From Cyclobacteriaceae bacterium (GTDB lineage: Bacteria; Bacteroidota; Bacteroidia; Cytophagales; Cyclobacteriaceae): a stretch of 64,000 nt of DNA. Location: NCBI GenBank assembly GCA_019638355.1, contig JAHBTY010000003.1, positions 521,325 through 585,324 on the forward strand. The letters are read 5' to 3'. The notes under the pieces are model-generated. The model saw nothing but the letters and a program-made list of their open reading frames with translations, did not search any database and was not told the DNA's origin. Position numbers and translations under genes: made by a program. Of the stretch, positions 11,901-19,733 are shown one piece after another (the stretch's first letter is position 1; every line of letters begins with the position of its first letter).

Positions 11901-12567
11901 TAATAATAGCGGTATATTCCCCGATAATGTGTTGATAAGTTTCTGGTATAATAACTCATTTCAGCCGCAAGGTGAGTTTGTAATTGATGGGTTAGATCAA
12001 AGCTTTAGTTACAACCTGGGCTTTATGGGTGCTATTAATGTTGTCAATCAAGTGCGAACAGACTTTACTGTAGGAGGGGTAACAGTAACTAATACCAATC
12101 ATTTAAACACCACCAACGTTTCTTATATTAGAAATATAAGACCAGATACAAACAGTGAGATTTTGTTCACTGTAAGAGAAACTGCCGGGTCGCCTTGGTC
12201 TATATTCAATGCGCTCGTAATAGAAGGGTATGCAAGCGGTAACAATGCCAATGGTCGCTTCGCAAACAACCTGGTAAATGGAAATCTTAAAGAAGTGCGT
12301 TTTGGGGAAGCAACTGATAATCTCTCATTATACCCTAACCCAGTTACTTCCAATACCCTTAACTTAAAAATTGACGATTCTTCTTTGGGTGAATTGCAAT
12401 ATCAGGTACTGGATTTAACAGGTAAAGAAGTGCTTCGTGGCACAGGTAACAATGATAAGATTCAAGCTGAATTAAGTATTGACTTAGATTTACCACCAGC
12501 CATGTATATGATTAAAGTGGTGTATCCTAACGGTAAATTTGAAACCCGGAAATTCATAAAGAACTAA
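5905..12567 (+). CDS. Giant secreted protein: alpha/beta-hydrolase, FN3, PA14-like, Ig-like, type A T9SS sorting domain
   Basis: A 2220-residue exported protein. Order: signal peptide (1-21); alpha/beta-hydrolase with FFHGAGERG, nucleophile Ser163 in GLSGGGG, likely acid Asp211 and His243 in GHGTW; FN3-like domains (six in all, recurring NETGF.VYR motif); two PA14-like domains with SSDDGS or NSDDGS; cadherin/He_PIG-like Ig domains; three copies of an unnamed module of about 170 residues; and a C-terminal type A sorting domain from LYPNPV (about residue 2141) to the end. The T9SS should secrete it and leave it on the cell surface. The hydrolase suggests an esterase acting on an acylated polymer, which would fit the acyltransferases nearby; that link is inference. 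A hairpin terminator follows. Confidence 0.85.
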   Translation: MKKLIFLLISALLPLMSMSQSVPMPDLYALNQNNLEPYGYTQVGTNWDTSPFLPFAYQRRWLRLMPPNGVTYNSTSKTWSFAQPGQKYPLILFFHGAGERGTDNNNQLRHGGQRHRDAVQSGLFPGFLVYPQSVTIEQAKQLIDKLIQDLPVDPNRIYVHGLSGGGGDTWKFAITYPQLVAAAFPMSASDDAAKTQSMLYMPLRQAQGGMDNNPHPGWTQTIVDWFNTNGGHLEYFYLPTVGHGTWESMYSRSDFFPWFLSQRKNKILVRYNRNEICPEAVVNVDMGFTPGFDAYEWRKDGVLINGQTAHKIIATTYGTYTGRFRRGGVWSDWSEPVVVGVKATTNTPPIQANGLTSILLPAPDGKTTTELMLPEGYQSYAWRNSSGQTVSTSRIFTNVPVGTYTATANEFNGCATNPSPVFTVLNANGPNSPDAIASFLGYALTESSIALSWTDKPSPTYNETGFEVYRSLSSGAGYSLVALLPANTITYTDNNLTPNTTYYYKIRPVNQFSAGPVSETISILTQVDNIPPSAPTNLTITSTTPNAISLQWGASSDNVGVFKYDVYRDDVKILATDLTSATLYNLTEGQTYRFFVKARDLTGNISTESNLIIGKAQPSAFSYKYYELSSTPSVLPNFNNLTPVLTGYSNSLDISVRRRDTNFAMMWQGVIYIPVAGNYTFMTNSDDGSKLYIGSYSENNLVVNNDGAHGTQDREGTRNFSQPGVYNIIVTYFQGGGGFTMNPIYWKNTAHGVGNTKTQIPLSQFFAPSSPAGSPPLPPTNLVATATSFNAINLTWSDVSNNETGFRIYRATANAGPFVPVATVGSNTTSYLDQSLSPSTRYYYQIRAYGQYGESGLSNQVPRGLSYSYYEAPSIANINALLNLTPVKTGQSNFFDVNLRDRNQNFGLIWKGKINITTAATYTFYTSSDDGSTLLINNVQVVSNDFNQNQTERSGTRALTVGWHDIEVRWRKNTSTNSRLTVSYARSGMSKTAITASNAPTLLFGTEVNAITQALPAAPATPTNFVVSNLTPTSLSLTWQDNATNETSYRIMRSFQQNNNYVVYRTLPANSTSFVDEGLFANATYYYKVVVIGAGGSNTSVERSGTTSNNLPQITPIQSLGVKFGATKSINIYADDADNDPLVLTVTGLPAFATFADYGDGTGLIQVSPLAVHLGEYPITVQVRDSYNGMSSTSFVLTVTDKDIPVILPINNVSLNEGQSSNLLVAATSDFGVENITWSIQGLPEFISYSTNNGTCSFSITPGYIHSGVYPITVSVSDPLLSVVSRTFTVTVADVDPNNRVMVNLVYSTNASLPWNNMNTRIATGLRNEKGTITPIGVEFLTTAWNTYIDGATTSNNTGVFPDNVIRDYYYFGIFGAPETVSVRVSGLIPSKRYNFAFLGSSRWTGVADNGSTVYSINGTAVSLRVQNNSQNLARINSVIPNTDGTVTFTMSKANGTSAGFLNAFTIEELYEDGVAPAAPRELVAQVNGASVQLSWVDAPFNETGFNVYRSTSPSGNFLRINTTTLPKNSTTYQDNQVQEGLTYYYKVVAVNSFGQSPDSNSATVTLPNLPPQIIMEGSLTMAPNEFGMLTVYTAEDATLTITGLPVFAYPSPAAHNLIDIILLPEATHAGTYPFIVSATDTEGLTTQRNYALVVEESVLYRIMINMSQVSNAAAPWNNTAKAPALNDTFTNLRNQNNVGTGVNLTLLSAFQGVWNEGATTGNNSGVVPDNVLREYYYFGYQGGIPEITMRLSGLSPANRYRIKFVASSNFTGGGNNGSTVFTIGTKSASVNVQGNTSQLAVIEDVVPTNTGLVTIRLSKGPNAPAGYINAMIIEALPVDPSQFNPTNLTAAGLSKTQIVLNWSDNSPVETGYEIYRSTTGAENSYTLIGTTGADVSTYTDAVSQSNQLYHYRVRATSASGPSDYTNVAKSSAVAFRILVNVAAVATYDAPIPWNNLSRFGFTGDIFHGFRDDTGLPTGLRLRVQRELEAGNNWGTNTGNNSGIFPDNVLISFWYNNSFQPQGEFVIDGLDQSFSYNLGFMGAINVVNQVRTDFTVGGVTVTNTNHLNTTNVSYIRNIRPDTNSEILFTVRETAGSPWSIFNALVIEGYASGNNANGRFANNLVNGNLKEVRFGEATDNLSLYPNPVTSNTLNLKIDDSSLGELQYQVLDLTGKEVLRGTGNNDKIQAELSIDLDLPPAMYMIKVVYPNGKFETRKFIKN
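9802..10317 (+). repeat. Copy 1 of a repeated module of about 170 residues
   Basis: Residues about 1300-1471 of the giant hydrolase protein. It has SLPWNNMN, then TSNNTGVFPDNV, a Tyr-rich strand DYYYFG and FLNAFTIEEL at the end. The same order of motifs returns in two later copies. A beta-sandwich, carbohydrate-binding-like fold is plausible but not shown. Confidence 0.7.
10885..11418 (+). repeat. Copy 2 of the repeated module
   Basis: Residues about 1661-1838. Same motif order: APWNNTAKAP, TGNNSGVVPDNV, EYYYFG, a GSTVFTI strand and YINAMIIEAL. It is the copy closest to copy 1, and follows an Ig-like domain as copy 1 does. Confidence 0.7.
11710..12228 (+). repeat. Copy 3 of the repeated module, more diverged
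   Basis: Residues about 1936-2108, just before the sorting domain. It keeps IPWNNLSRF, TGNNSGIFPDNV and IFNALVIEGY, but DYYYFG is replaced by SFWYNN, so this copy is the most diverged. Confidence 0.65.
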
Positions 12568-12599
12568 TAAGCTTCCAGGTTTTTTTGAGTAAAAATGTA

Positions 12600-12635
12600 A
12601 TAAAAGTAAGGCGCGGTCTTACTTTTATCTTTTAT
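12600..12635 (+). terminator. Hairpin terminator after the giant hydrolase gene
   Basis: An 11-bp perfect stem (ATAAAAGTAAG with CTTACTTTTAT) closes a 7-nt loop (GCGCGGT) and is followed by CTTTTATATA. It starts 32 nt after the stop codon and just before the next gene, so it probably separates the two transcripts. Confidence 0.7.
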
Positions 12636-12640
12636 ATACC

Positions 12641-13777
12641 ATGAAGTATTCCAAAACCTTAGATGGATTGAGAGGCATAGCCATAATTATGGTAATGCTG
12701 TTTCATTTCAACTTTGTGTTTGAGTTTGGGTGGGCTGGGGTTCAACTCTTTTTTGTTCTTTCCGGTTATTTAATAACCTCCATTTTATTAGAAGAAAAAG
12801 AAAATTCATTGGGTTATTACTTAAAGCGATTTTATTGGAGACGTACCTTGCGGATATTTCCCCTTTACTATGCTTATTTAGTTCTGGTAGGTATTGTTTT
12901 TCTGATAGCAAAACAACCAAGTGATTTTTTAGACTTGCTTCCATTCCTAAGCACTTACACGTTTAACCTTTATCCGCTCTTTAAAACATATTCTTATCAC
13001 GATTTTTATTTCACTCATTTTTGGTCGCTTTCTGTTGAGGAACAGTTTTATTTGATTTGGCCATTGGTTATTTTTTTCTCCTCGCAAAAGCAACTACGGG
13101 TGGTGTTAATTGCCATAATTGTAGGAGCTCCAATTTCGCGCTGGTTGTTGGATATTTTATTACAAGCTAAAGACCTTCCGGATTATTATGTGGGTCAGAC
13201 AGTTTATAGATTTACCCTCGGACAGTGGGACGGTTTTGCGATAGGAGCACTAATTCCTGTTTTTGGATTAACAAAAAGAATTACCAATACCCGCGCACCG
13301 CTGCTGTATTCTTTACAGGGTATGTTAGTAATTGGTTTTGTGAATATGTACCTATACTTCGAGCAGGGTAGCTCATTATCACTTTCTTCATTGGGTTATC
13401 CTATTGCTGAAACTGCTAACGGGCAACACCTATGGTCATATACTGTTCTGAATGTATTTTTCTTATTCTTGATATTGTATGCGCAAAATCCTGGCACAGG
13501 TTTCTCATTGCTAAATCGTTTTTTAGGGAGCTCGTGGTTGGTATTTACAGGTAAAATTTCCTATGGTTTATATGTTTATCATTGGATAATTTGGATGGCT
13601 TATGGTAAATATTTAAGTCCTATTGTCGGATCTGTCTGGATTGGTCTAGTTATTTACTTATCAATCTGCGTGATAGTTGCATCGGTGAGCTTTTACCTAC
13701 TCGAAAAACCACTTTTATCCTGGAAGGATAAGTTGTATTACAACGTTAAAGAATCTGATAACAATCGTTTGCAATAG
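12641..13777 (+). CDS. Acyltransferase family 3 (OafA/YrhL-like) membrane protein
   Basis: This 378-residue polytopic membrane protein belongs to the acyltransferase 3 family, which transfers acyl groups (often acetyl) from the cytoplasm to envelope sugars. It opens with LDGLRGIAIIMVMLFHF, with the conserved Arg and His of the first membrane segment, then FFVLSGYLI, RRTLRIFPLYY and WSLSVEEQFYLIWP, all family hallmarks. About ten membrane segments follow. It starts only a few bases after the terminator hairpin. It lies between two giant secreted proteins and near the polysaccharide clusters, so decoration of an envelope glycan is likely; the acceptor is not known. Confidence 0.88.
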   Translation: MKYSKTLDGLRGIAIIMVMLFHFNFVFEFGWAGVQLFFVLSGYLITSILLEEKENSLGYYLKRFYWRRTLRIFPLYYAYLVLVGIVFLIAKQPSDFLDLLPFLSTYTFNLYPLFKTYSYHDFYFTHFWSLSVEEQFYLIWPLVIFFSSQKQLRVVLIAIIVGAPISRWLLDILLQAKDLPDYYVGQTVYRFTLGQWDGFAIGALIPVFGLTKRITNTRAPLLYSLQGMLVIGFVNMYLYFEQGSSLSLSSLGYPIAETANGQHLWSYTVLNVFFLFLILYAQNPGTGFSLLNRFLGSSWLVFTGKISYGLYVYHWIIWMAYGKYLSPIVGSVWIGLVIYLSICVIVASVSFYLLEKPLLSWKDKLYYNVKESDNNRLQ

Positions 13778-13881
13778 GCCGCATTTAGTCAATTAAGTGA
13801 AGAAAGTTATTGTGGCTTAAAATGGGTTATCTTTAATAGTTAAGTAGCATTGATAGTATCAATTATACATAATCAAATAAT

Positions 13882-16800
13882 ATGTGGCGGTTGGCTGGCT
13901 TGTTTTTACTATTTCCTGCCTTAAGTTGCCTGGCGCAGCCTAATGTAAATGATTTCCGAAGCGCAGTGGAGGATGGGCTCTGGGGTATAAATACTTCTTG
14001 GGAGCGCTTTAACGGTACGGCCTGGGTTCCAGCAGCGTTGCCTCCGGCATTGGGCGATGGCAGGATTACGATTATGCCTGGTCATTTTATTTATATGGAA
14101 GGTTATGAATTGATCGATGATGTAGTGGTGGACGGCACTTTGTATGTAGGAAACACATCCTTAATATCCTTCCCTCCTTTATTATCGGGTGATGCTTTAA
14201 TAATTAATGGAACATTAGAGTTGGAAGGCGGAATCGAATTATCCTCAGGGAGTATTGTTCGAGTTAATGGTAGCTTAATGCGCTATTCCGGTTCTTACAT
14301 GACTGGTTCTACAAACTTAAATTTGTTTTTTCAAAATAACTCTCTTTACGAACACAATGTTAGCGAAGCAATCCCGCTTGCAAATTGGCACATCAACTCT
14401 ACTCTTATTTTAGCTGGAGTCTTTAATTCCTTGCCACCAAATGCTAATCAAGCTTTTGGAAATGTGCATATTGAGTTTACCGGAGGACTCCCATTAAGTA
14501 TGAGTGGTCAAATGACCACTATTAATGGTAATTTTGAAATCAGATCAAACAAGAGTGTCCGTTTTGGCGGAGCCACACCTTATACCATAAATATTGGAGG
14601 TAATTTGGTTAAATCTGGTACCGGAGCCATAACGTGGAATGTATCTGCGGTATCAGGTACCATTAATATCGCAGGTTCACTTATTCATAACTCCGGCAAC
14701 ATTCTTAATTTATTAGGTTCAATTAATCTAAACATAGCAGGAGACTATCAGTGGAATGGTACCAATTCGTTTACAGGCGCCAACATTACATTTAACGGAA
14801 CCCAACCTCAAAATTTTGTAAATACTTTGCACAATGCGTTTTTGGGTACCGTTAACGTAACGGTAGCCAATGGCAGTACGCTTAATCTGGCAACTTCGAG
14901 TATAGGCGGTACAAATACCAGTTTTACACTCAACTCGGGTGCAACCCTAAAGGTTGGTGCCACTAACCCCGAAGGTGCAATCGCAAACTCAACTACAGTT
15001 GGTAATCTACGCATGCCAGTTGGTTCCAGAACGTATCAGGCTGGTAGCAATATTGTGTATAATGGGTTGCTAACCCAGTATTTGGGTGGTGGTCATCCGG
15101 CTCTAACCGGAGTAACAACCATTATTGATAATCCAAACGAAGTAATACCAGCATCCAGCCCACTTACATTAAATGGGCCGGTACTCTTAAACAATGGTGC
15201 TTTTAATATTTCGGATGTAAGTCTTACGTTGGGTGGCACACTAAATTCAACTGGTGGGGTTCTTGTTGCGAATCAAAATACTAGTCTTACCATAACGGAT
15301 ACTGGTTCAACAGCGCCTTTTGGCGAAATACATGTGGCGAACACAAGTGTTATCGGAAACCTAACACTTGCAGGCACTACCGGAAGGAATGTAAGGTTAG
15401 GCACCAACCTGGCAGTTGCAAACAACCTGACTTTAGCGAATGGACAATTGGAATTAAACGGATTTGTATTAAATACAAAAGGCACAATTGTACAAGCAAG
15501 CGGAACCTTAGTTGGTTCTGCTTCTTCTGGTTTAAGAATTACAAACGAGGGTGGAGGAACTTTACCAGCTACACTTAATATTGCCGGTGGAGCACTTCAA
15601 AATCTTGAACTAAACCGACCGAGTCAAACTTTAAATACCTCATCTAATCTTACTATTTCAAACATCTCCTTGTTATCCGGCACGTTTACCCATACAGGTA
15701 ATATTTTGATTCAAACCAATGGTGCAATTACAATTGGTACAGGTGTACTTACCAATGCGGTAACACCCGTAACTTCTTATTCAGTTATTTATACTGGTTC
15801 AGGTAATGTGAATACCGCAAACGAAATTCCATCTTTAGCTACAAGTTTGGCTAACCTTACAATTGAAAAACCCTATCCTAATGTGGTGACTTTAAGTACA
15901 AATGTTACAATCAATGGAGATTTAGGAATTACCGGAGGCTCATTATCGGGAACTAATCGTTCAATAACTTTAAAAGGAAATTTTATTAGTAACGGAAGAG
16001 CTGCATTGAGTGGAGGAACTTTTACATTCGATGGAGCAACAATTTTTTCAGGAGATTCAATTCCTCAACTAACGGATATTTTAATTACCTCAGGTAGTAG
16101 TTTACAGATTCAATCAATTCAGCAAATAAATGTGGCTGGTAATTTCACCAACAACGGATCATTTAATCCTGCGGCAGGTACCATTTTATTAAATGGAACT
16201 ACCAATCAGAATTTGGCAGGCACCAGCGACATAAATTTATATTCTTTAATTGTTCAAAAATCATCAAACAACGTATCAATTTTAACACCAACCGCAATTC
16301 AATTCAATTTAAGGATTAATACAGCTACTACGCTAAATGCCGGAGACCAATTACTAACGCTTGTGTCAAATGCTACGCGTACTGCCAGGATAAATCCATT
16401 ACATACATCGGCCCAGATTTTAGGGAATGTTATTGTGCAACGCTACATACCTAATGGAAACGGAGTTCGTGCATATCGATACCTCAGTCCAGGAAGTACC
16501 AACACATTCGTAGCTGACTGGCAGGCAGAAGTACCCATTACAGGTTCATTTGATAATCCATCAACTGGTGCAGGGATAATCTCCACTAATCCATCCCTTT
16601 TTTATTATGATGAGAGTTTTACAACAAATGGGACAACTCTTGAAAGCAGATACAGAAATTATCCTGCAAGCGGGCTTTCCGAAGCGGCTCCGCTTCAATC
16701 GGGTAGGGGGTATGCAGTTTTTGTAAGGTCAACTGCACCAGTAACGATAGATACACGGGGTACGGTTGCCACACATACCCGAGTAATAAATGTAACAGCA

Positions 16801-18513
16801 GTTTCGTCAAACGAACCAGACGGGTGGAATCTTGTGGGCAATCCGTATGCATCGCCAATACTGTGGAGCCGTGTTAATTTAGGTGCAGGTGTAGATAATG
16901 CAGTTTATATTCCAGATAATACTAATTTAGGTGGGTTGGGTGCAGGAAGTTATGTTAATTATGTTGATGGTGTGAGCGTACCGGCTGGTTTTGGTGGCGT
17001 TATTGGTAGTGGCCAGGCATTTTGGGTGCACGCTACCTCAAACAGTTCACTTACTTTTAATGAAAATTCGAAAATTATTGGTAGTGATACCATAGGACAA
17101 ATTTTTCGCGAAAGCGATAGAATACTGTTCAGACTTGAGGTAACAGGTGCATCAAGAGATGAGCTGGTGATTCGGTATTCGAATTTGGCAACCGATAATT
17201 TTGATGGTAAGTATGATGCCTTGAAACTGACCAAAGCCGATTTGAATTTCTTTACCAAGAGTAACGATGGAAGGGATTTGGTAATAAATACATTTAATGA
17301 ACTGCAATGTTTTCAGAGCTTGCCACTCTATTTTTCCAATGTTGCTGCCGGAACTTATAAACTTAAATTATTTGATTTTTCATCGCTTCCAAGTGATGTT
17401 AATGTAACATTGGTAGATGCATGGTTAAATACCCGGGTTGACCTTATCACCAATGGGGATTATACTTTTTCGGTTTTGTCAAGCCAGGCAGGTCAACTAT
17501 CCAATAGATTCAGATTGGATATTTCACGCGATAGAACGATGGGTAGCGAAGGAGTTCAGGAGGTTACCGTTTGTTCAAATCAAACGGAGGGGAAAATTTT
17601 GCTAACACGCACCCAGCCAGAACTACAGTACCGACTGTTTATCAATAACAAAGAATTTTCAAAATGGGTAAGTGGAACCGGACAAGCGATAGAATTTTCA
17701 ATTCCACTTGAGGTTTTGACTGATGGAAAAAACCCCTATACGCTTGAGATGAAAAGTTCTTGTATTCCTCAAGCTATTTTAACCACAGGAATTTTAACTG
17801 TAACAACATCACCTTTACTTTCATTTACCTCTTTACCGATTAATATTTGCCCGGATAAAGCAGATATTATTTCGATACCAGATCAGTTAGGTGCTACGCT
17901 ATATAATTGGTATGCAGATGAATCGGACGGGGCACCATTAGCAATAACCGAAAAACCTGCGGTTTTATTTAATGATGTAAATAATTTACTAAACTTATAT
18001 ATTTCAATTGTATCACCAAATGGTTGCGAAAGTGATAGGGGTAGCGTTACAATAAGTAAAGTATCTCTACCTGACTTAAAACTAGTTAGAGAGGGTGATA
18101 TTCTTAAAACAGATCCCCCACTTCCTGTATTTTGGTATGCGGATGATCAACCTTTAAATACAATTGAAACAACTGAGATTAAAGTTGAAAAAGATGCTTT
18201 AGTAAAGGCAACATTAGCATTATCAGGTTGTGTTAAGTCAGTCGAATCCTTTGAGCAGGTAACAGAGGATGGGTTTATACTATTTCCCAATCCCTTTAAG
18301 AATGAAGTATATTTACAATTTGATGAGGATACCCCTAATGCTCATGTAATACTTGTTTCAAGTTTAGGAACTATTGTTAAAACTTTCAGTATTAAAGCTA
18401 ATAGAAACGAGCTTGTTGTGCTACCCATTGATGAGCTACCAAGCGGGGTATATTTTATGCGAATAGAGACCACCTCACGCAGCAGCTACAAGAAAATGCT
18501 ACGGGTAGATTAA
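13882..18513 (+). CDS. Giant secreted beta-rich repeat protein with type A T9SS sorting domain
   Basis: A 1543-residue exported protein. After a signal peptide ending near LSCLAQ, an N-terminal domain (GLWGINTSWERF, LGDGRITIMPGH) leads into about 750 residues of short beta-strand repeats rich in Asn, Thr, Gly and Leu, with recurring NLT and NING patterns that suggest a long beta-solenoid stalk. Around residues 870-1060 lies a conserved Bacteroidota surface module (RYIPNGNGVRAYRYLSPG, then GWNLVGNPYASPILW). The C-terminus has LFPNPF and ends in SSYKKMLRVD, a type A sorting domain. No catalytic site was recognised; an adhesin or matrix role is likely. Its stop overlaps the convergent acyltransferase stop by 4 nt. 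Confidence 0.8.
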   Translation: MWRLAGLFLLFPALSCLAQPNVNDFRSAVEDGLWGINTSWERFNGTAWVPAALPPALGDGRITIMPGHFIYMEGYELIDDVVVDGTLYVGNTSLISFPPLLSGDALIINGTLELEGGIELSSGSIVRVNGSLMRYSGSYMTGSTNLNLFFQNNSLYEHNVSEAIPLANWHINSTLILAGVFNSLPPNANQAFGNVHIEFTGGLPLSMSGQMTTINGNFEIRSNKSVRFGGATPYTINIGGNLVKSGTGAITWNVSAVSGTINIAGSLIHNSGNILNLLGSINLNIAGDYQWNGTNSFTGANITFNGTQPQNFVNTLHNAFLGTVNVTVANGSTLNLATSSIGGTNTSFTLNSGATLKVGATNPEGAIANSTTVGNLRMPVGSRTYQAGSNIVYNGLLTQYLGGGHPALTGVTTIIDNPNEVIPASSPLTLNGPVLLNNGAFNISDVSLTLGGTLNSTGGVLVANQNTSLTITDTGSTAPFGEIHVANTSVIGNLTLAGTTGRNVRLGTNLAVANNLTLANGQLELNGFVLNTKGTIVQASGTLVGSASSGLRITNEGGGTLPATLNIAGGALQNLELNRPSQTLNTSSNLTISNISLLSGTFTHTGNILIQTNGAITIGTGVLTNAVTPVTSYSVIYTGSGNVNTANEIPSLATSLANLTIEKPYPNVVTLSTNVTINGDLGITGGSLSGTNRSITLKGNFISNGRAALSGGTFTFDGATIFSGDSIPQLTDILITSGSSLQIQSIQQINVAGNFTNNGSFNPAAGTILLNGTTNQNLAGTSDINLYSLIVQKSSNNVSILTPTAIQFNLRINTATTLNAGDQLLTLVSNATRTARINPLHTSAQILGNVIVQRYIPNGNGVRAYRYLSPGSTNTFVADWQAEVPITGSFDNPSTGAGIISTNPSLFYYDESFTTNGTTLESRYRNYPASGLSEAAPLQSGRGYAVFVRSTAPVTIDTRGTVATHTRVINVTAVSSNEPDGWNLVGNPYASPILWSRVNLGAGVDNAVYIPDNTNLGGLGAGSYVNYVDGVSVPAGFGGVIGSGQAFWVHATSNSSLTFNENSKIIGSDTIGQIFRESDRILFRLEVTGASRDELVIRYSNLATDNFDGKYDALKLTKADLNFFTKSNDGRDLVINTFNELQCFQSLPLYFSNVAAGTYKLKLFDFSSLPSDVNVTLVDAWLNTRVDLITNGDYTFSVLSSQAGQLSNRFRLDISRDRTMGSEGVQEVTVCSNQTEGKILLTRTQPELQYRLFINNKEFSKWVSGTGQAIEFSIPLEVLTDGKNPYTLEMKSSCIPQAILTTGILTVTTSPLLSFTSLPINICPDKADIISIPDQLGATLYNWYADESDGAPLAITEKPAVLFNDVNNLLNLYISIVSPNGCESDRGSVTISKVSLPDLKLVREGDILKTDPPLPVFWYADDQPLNTIETTEIKVEKDALVKATLALSGCVKSVESFEQVTEDGFILFPNPFKNEVYLQFDEDTPNAHVILVSSLGTIVKTFSIKANRNELVVLPIDELPSGVYFMRIETTSRSSYKKMLRVD

Positions 18514-19685
18514 TAAAGAGTTCGCTGAATAAATTTTTTAAAACGAGCAGGCCAATTTTTATCCATAAAAGGTTTTTCAAATAGAAGATACCCAACTACA
18601 CTAATAATAAATACAATTGGAAGAAAAATTGCAGCCTGAACCAACAGATTAACTTCGTAAATATTTGTAATAGATATCCTGCTTGTAAGTTGCATCAATA
18701 CTTCGGCAATAGGTAAGTGTATAAGATAGATAGTGTAGCACATTCCGCCAATTGCCATAATCCATCTGTTTGTGAAAAACTTATTAGCATACTTACCCTT
18801 GAAAACCGAAATAAATAAAATAAATAGCAATATTACTTCAGCAACCCGGTCAATAAAATGGAATTCCCAATCCCAGATTATAATAATTGCAATTAAAGAG
18901 GCAATGGCAAATACGTCATATAAAAGTTTATTACCCTTAACCGAAGTATTCCATTCAGTTAGGTATATGTCGGCCACCATAAACCCACCCAGAAAGTATT
19001 GAAGGTATGCCAGAATAGTTAAGTACCATGGCAGTCTATATAATTCAAATGCCTGCTGAATAATCATGAAACTCAAAATAAAAATTATCATCAATACCCG
19101 TCTTCTATTTTTATTCGAAACGCTGAAATACAGAAACGCTAAAAATGGGGCCAGAATATAAAATTGAACTTCAACTTCCAGTGTCCAGGTAGGCGGGTTA
19201 ATTAGCGACCAACCTTGATATATAATACCATGAGTATAAGTTAAATTTGCTAATAAGTGCGGCAGATATTCATTAAAACTTTCATTCCGCAGAATAATAA
19301 AACCGATAAAAAAAATAGTCATCCAGATGATGTAGGGTGGCTCCAGTCTTGTTAATCTTCTTAAGAAGTACTCCTTTAATCTTAATTCGTTGTTTTGATT
19401 TAGAATACGTTTGGCAAAGGGCAAAGCAAGAATAAAGCCACTAATCATAAAAAACACATACACGCCAATAAACCCGCGTGTGGCAACAAATGCTGTTAGG
19501 GTAGTTTCAGCTGGCTGTGTAAATGTAATGGAGGTGTATTTTATGAAACGTTCGTGAAGATGTTGAATCAACACGGTAAAGATTGCTAAGAACCTAAATC
19601 CATCAATCTCTTTAATTATTACAGCACCGGAAGTAACCCGTTTTAGGGTTTCTGGTAAACGCCTTAATATGTCAAGCATTTTCAC
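18510..19685 (-). CDS. Acyltransferase family 3 membrane protein
   Basis: A 391-residue acyltransferase 3 family protein, distinct from the one at 12641. It has a longer cytoplasmic N-terminus, then IDGFRFLAIFTVLIQHLHERF with the conserved Arg and His, YVFFMISGFILALPF, RRLTRLEPPYIIWM, and PPTWTLEVEVQFYILAP in place of the usual WSLSVEEQFY. About ten membrane segments follow. It is the last gene of the minus-strand run that starts at 32428, 48 nt after the PorP-like gene, so it may O-acylate the glycan made by that operon. Substrate unknown. Confidence 0.85.
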   Translation of the reverse strand: MKMLDILRRLPETLKRVTSGAVIIKEIDGFRFLAIFTVLIQHLHERFIKYTSITFTQPAETTLTAFVATRGFIGVYVFFMISGFILALPFAKRILNQNNELRLKEYFLRRLTRLEPPYIIWMTIFFIGFIILRNESFNEYLPHLLANLTYTHGIIYQGWSLINPPTWTLEVEVQFYILAPFLAFLYFSVSNKNRRRVLMIIFILSFMIIQQAFELYRLPWYLTILAYLQYFLGGFMVADIYLTEWNTSVKGNKLLYDVFAIASLIAIIIIWDWEFHFIDRVAEVILLFILFISVFKGKYANKFFTNRWIMAIGGMCYTIYLIHLPIAEVLMQLTSRISITNIYEVNLLVQAAIFLPIVFIISVVGYLLFEKPFMDKNWPARFKKFIQRTLY

Positions 19686-19733
19686 ACTATGTTACCAAGC
19701 GGTAAAGTAGTGCAGAAGTCCCGTAAATGACAA

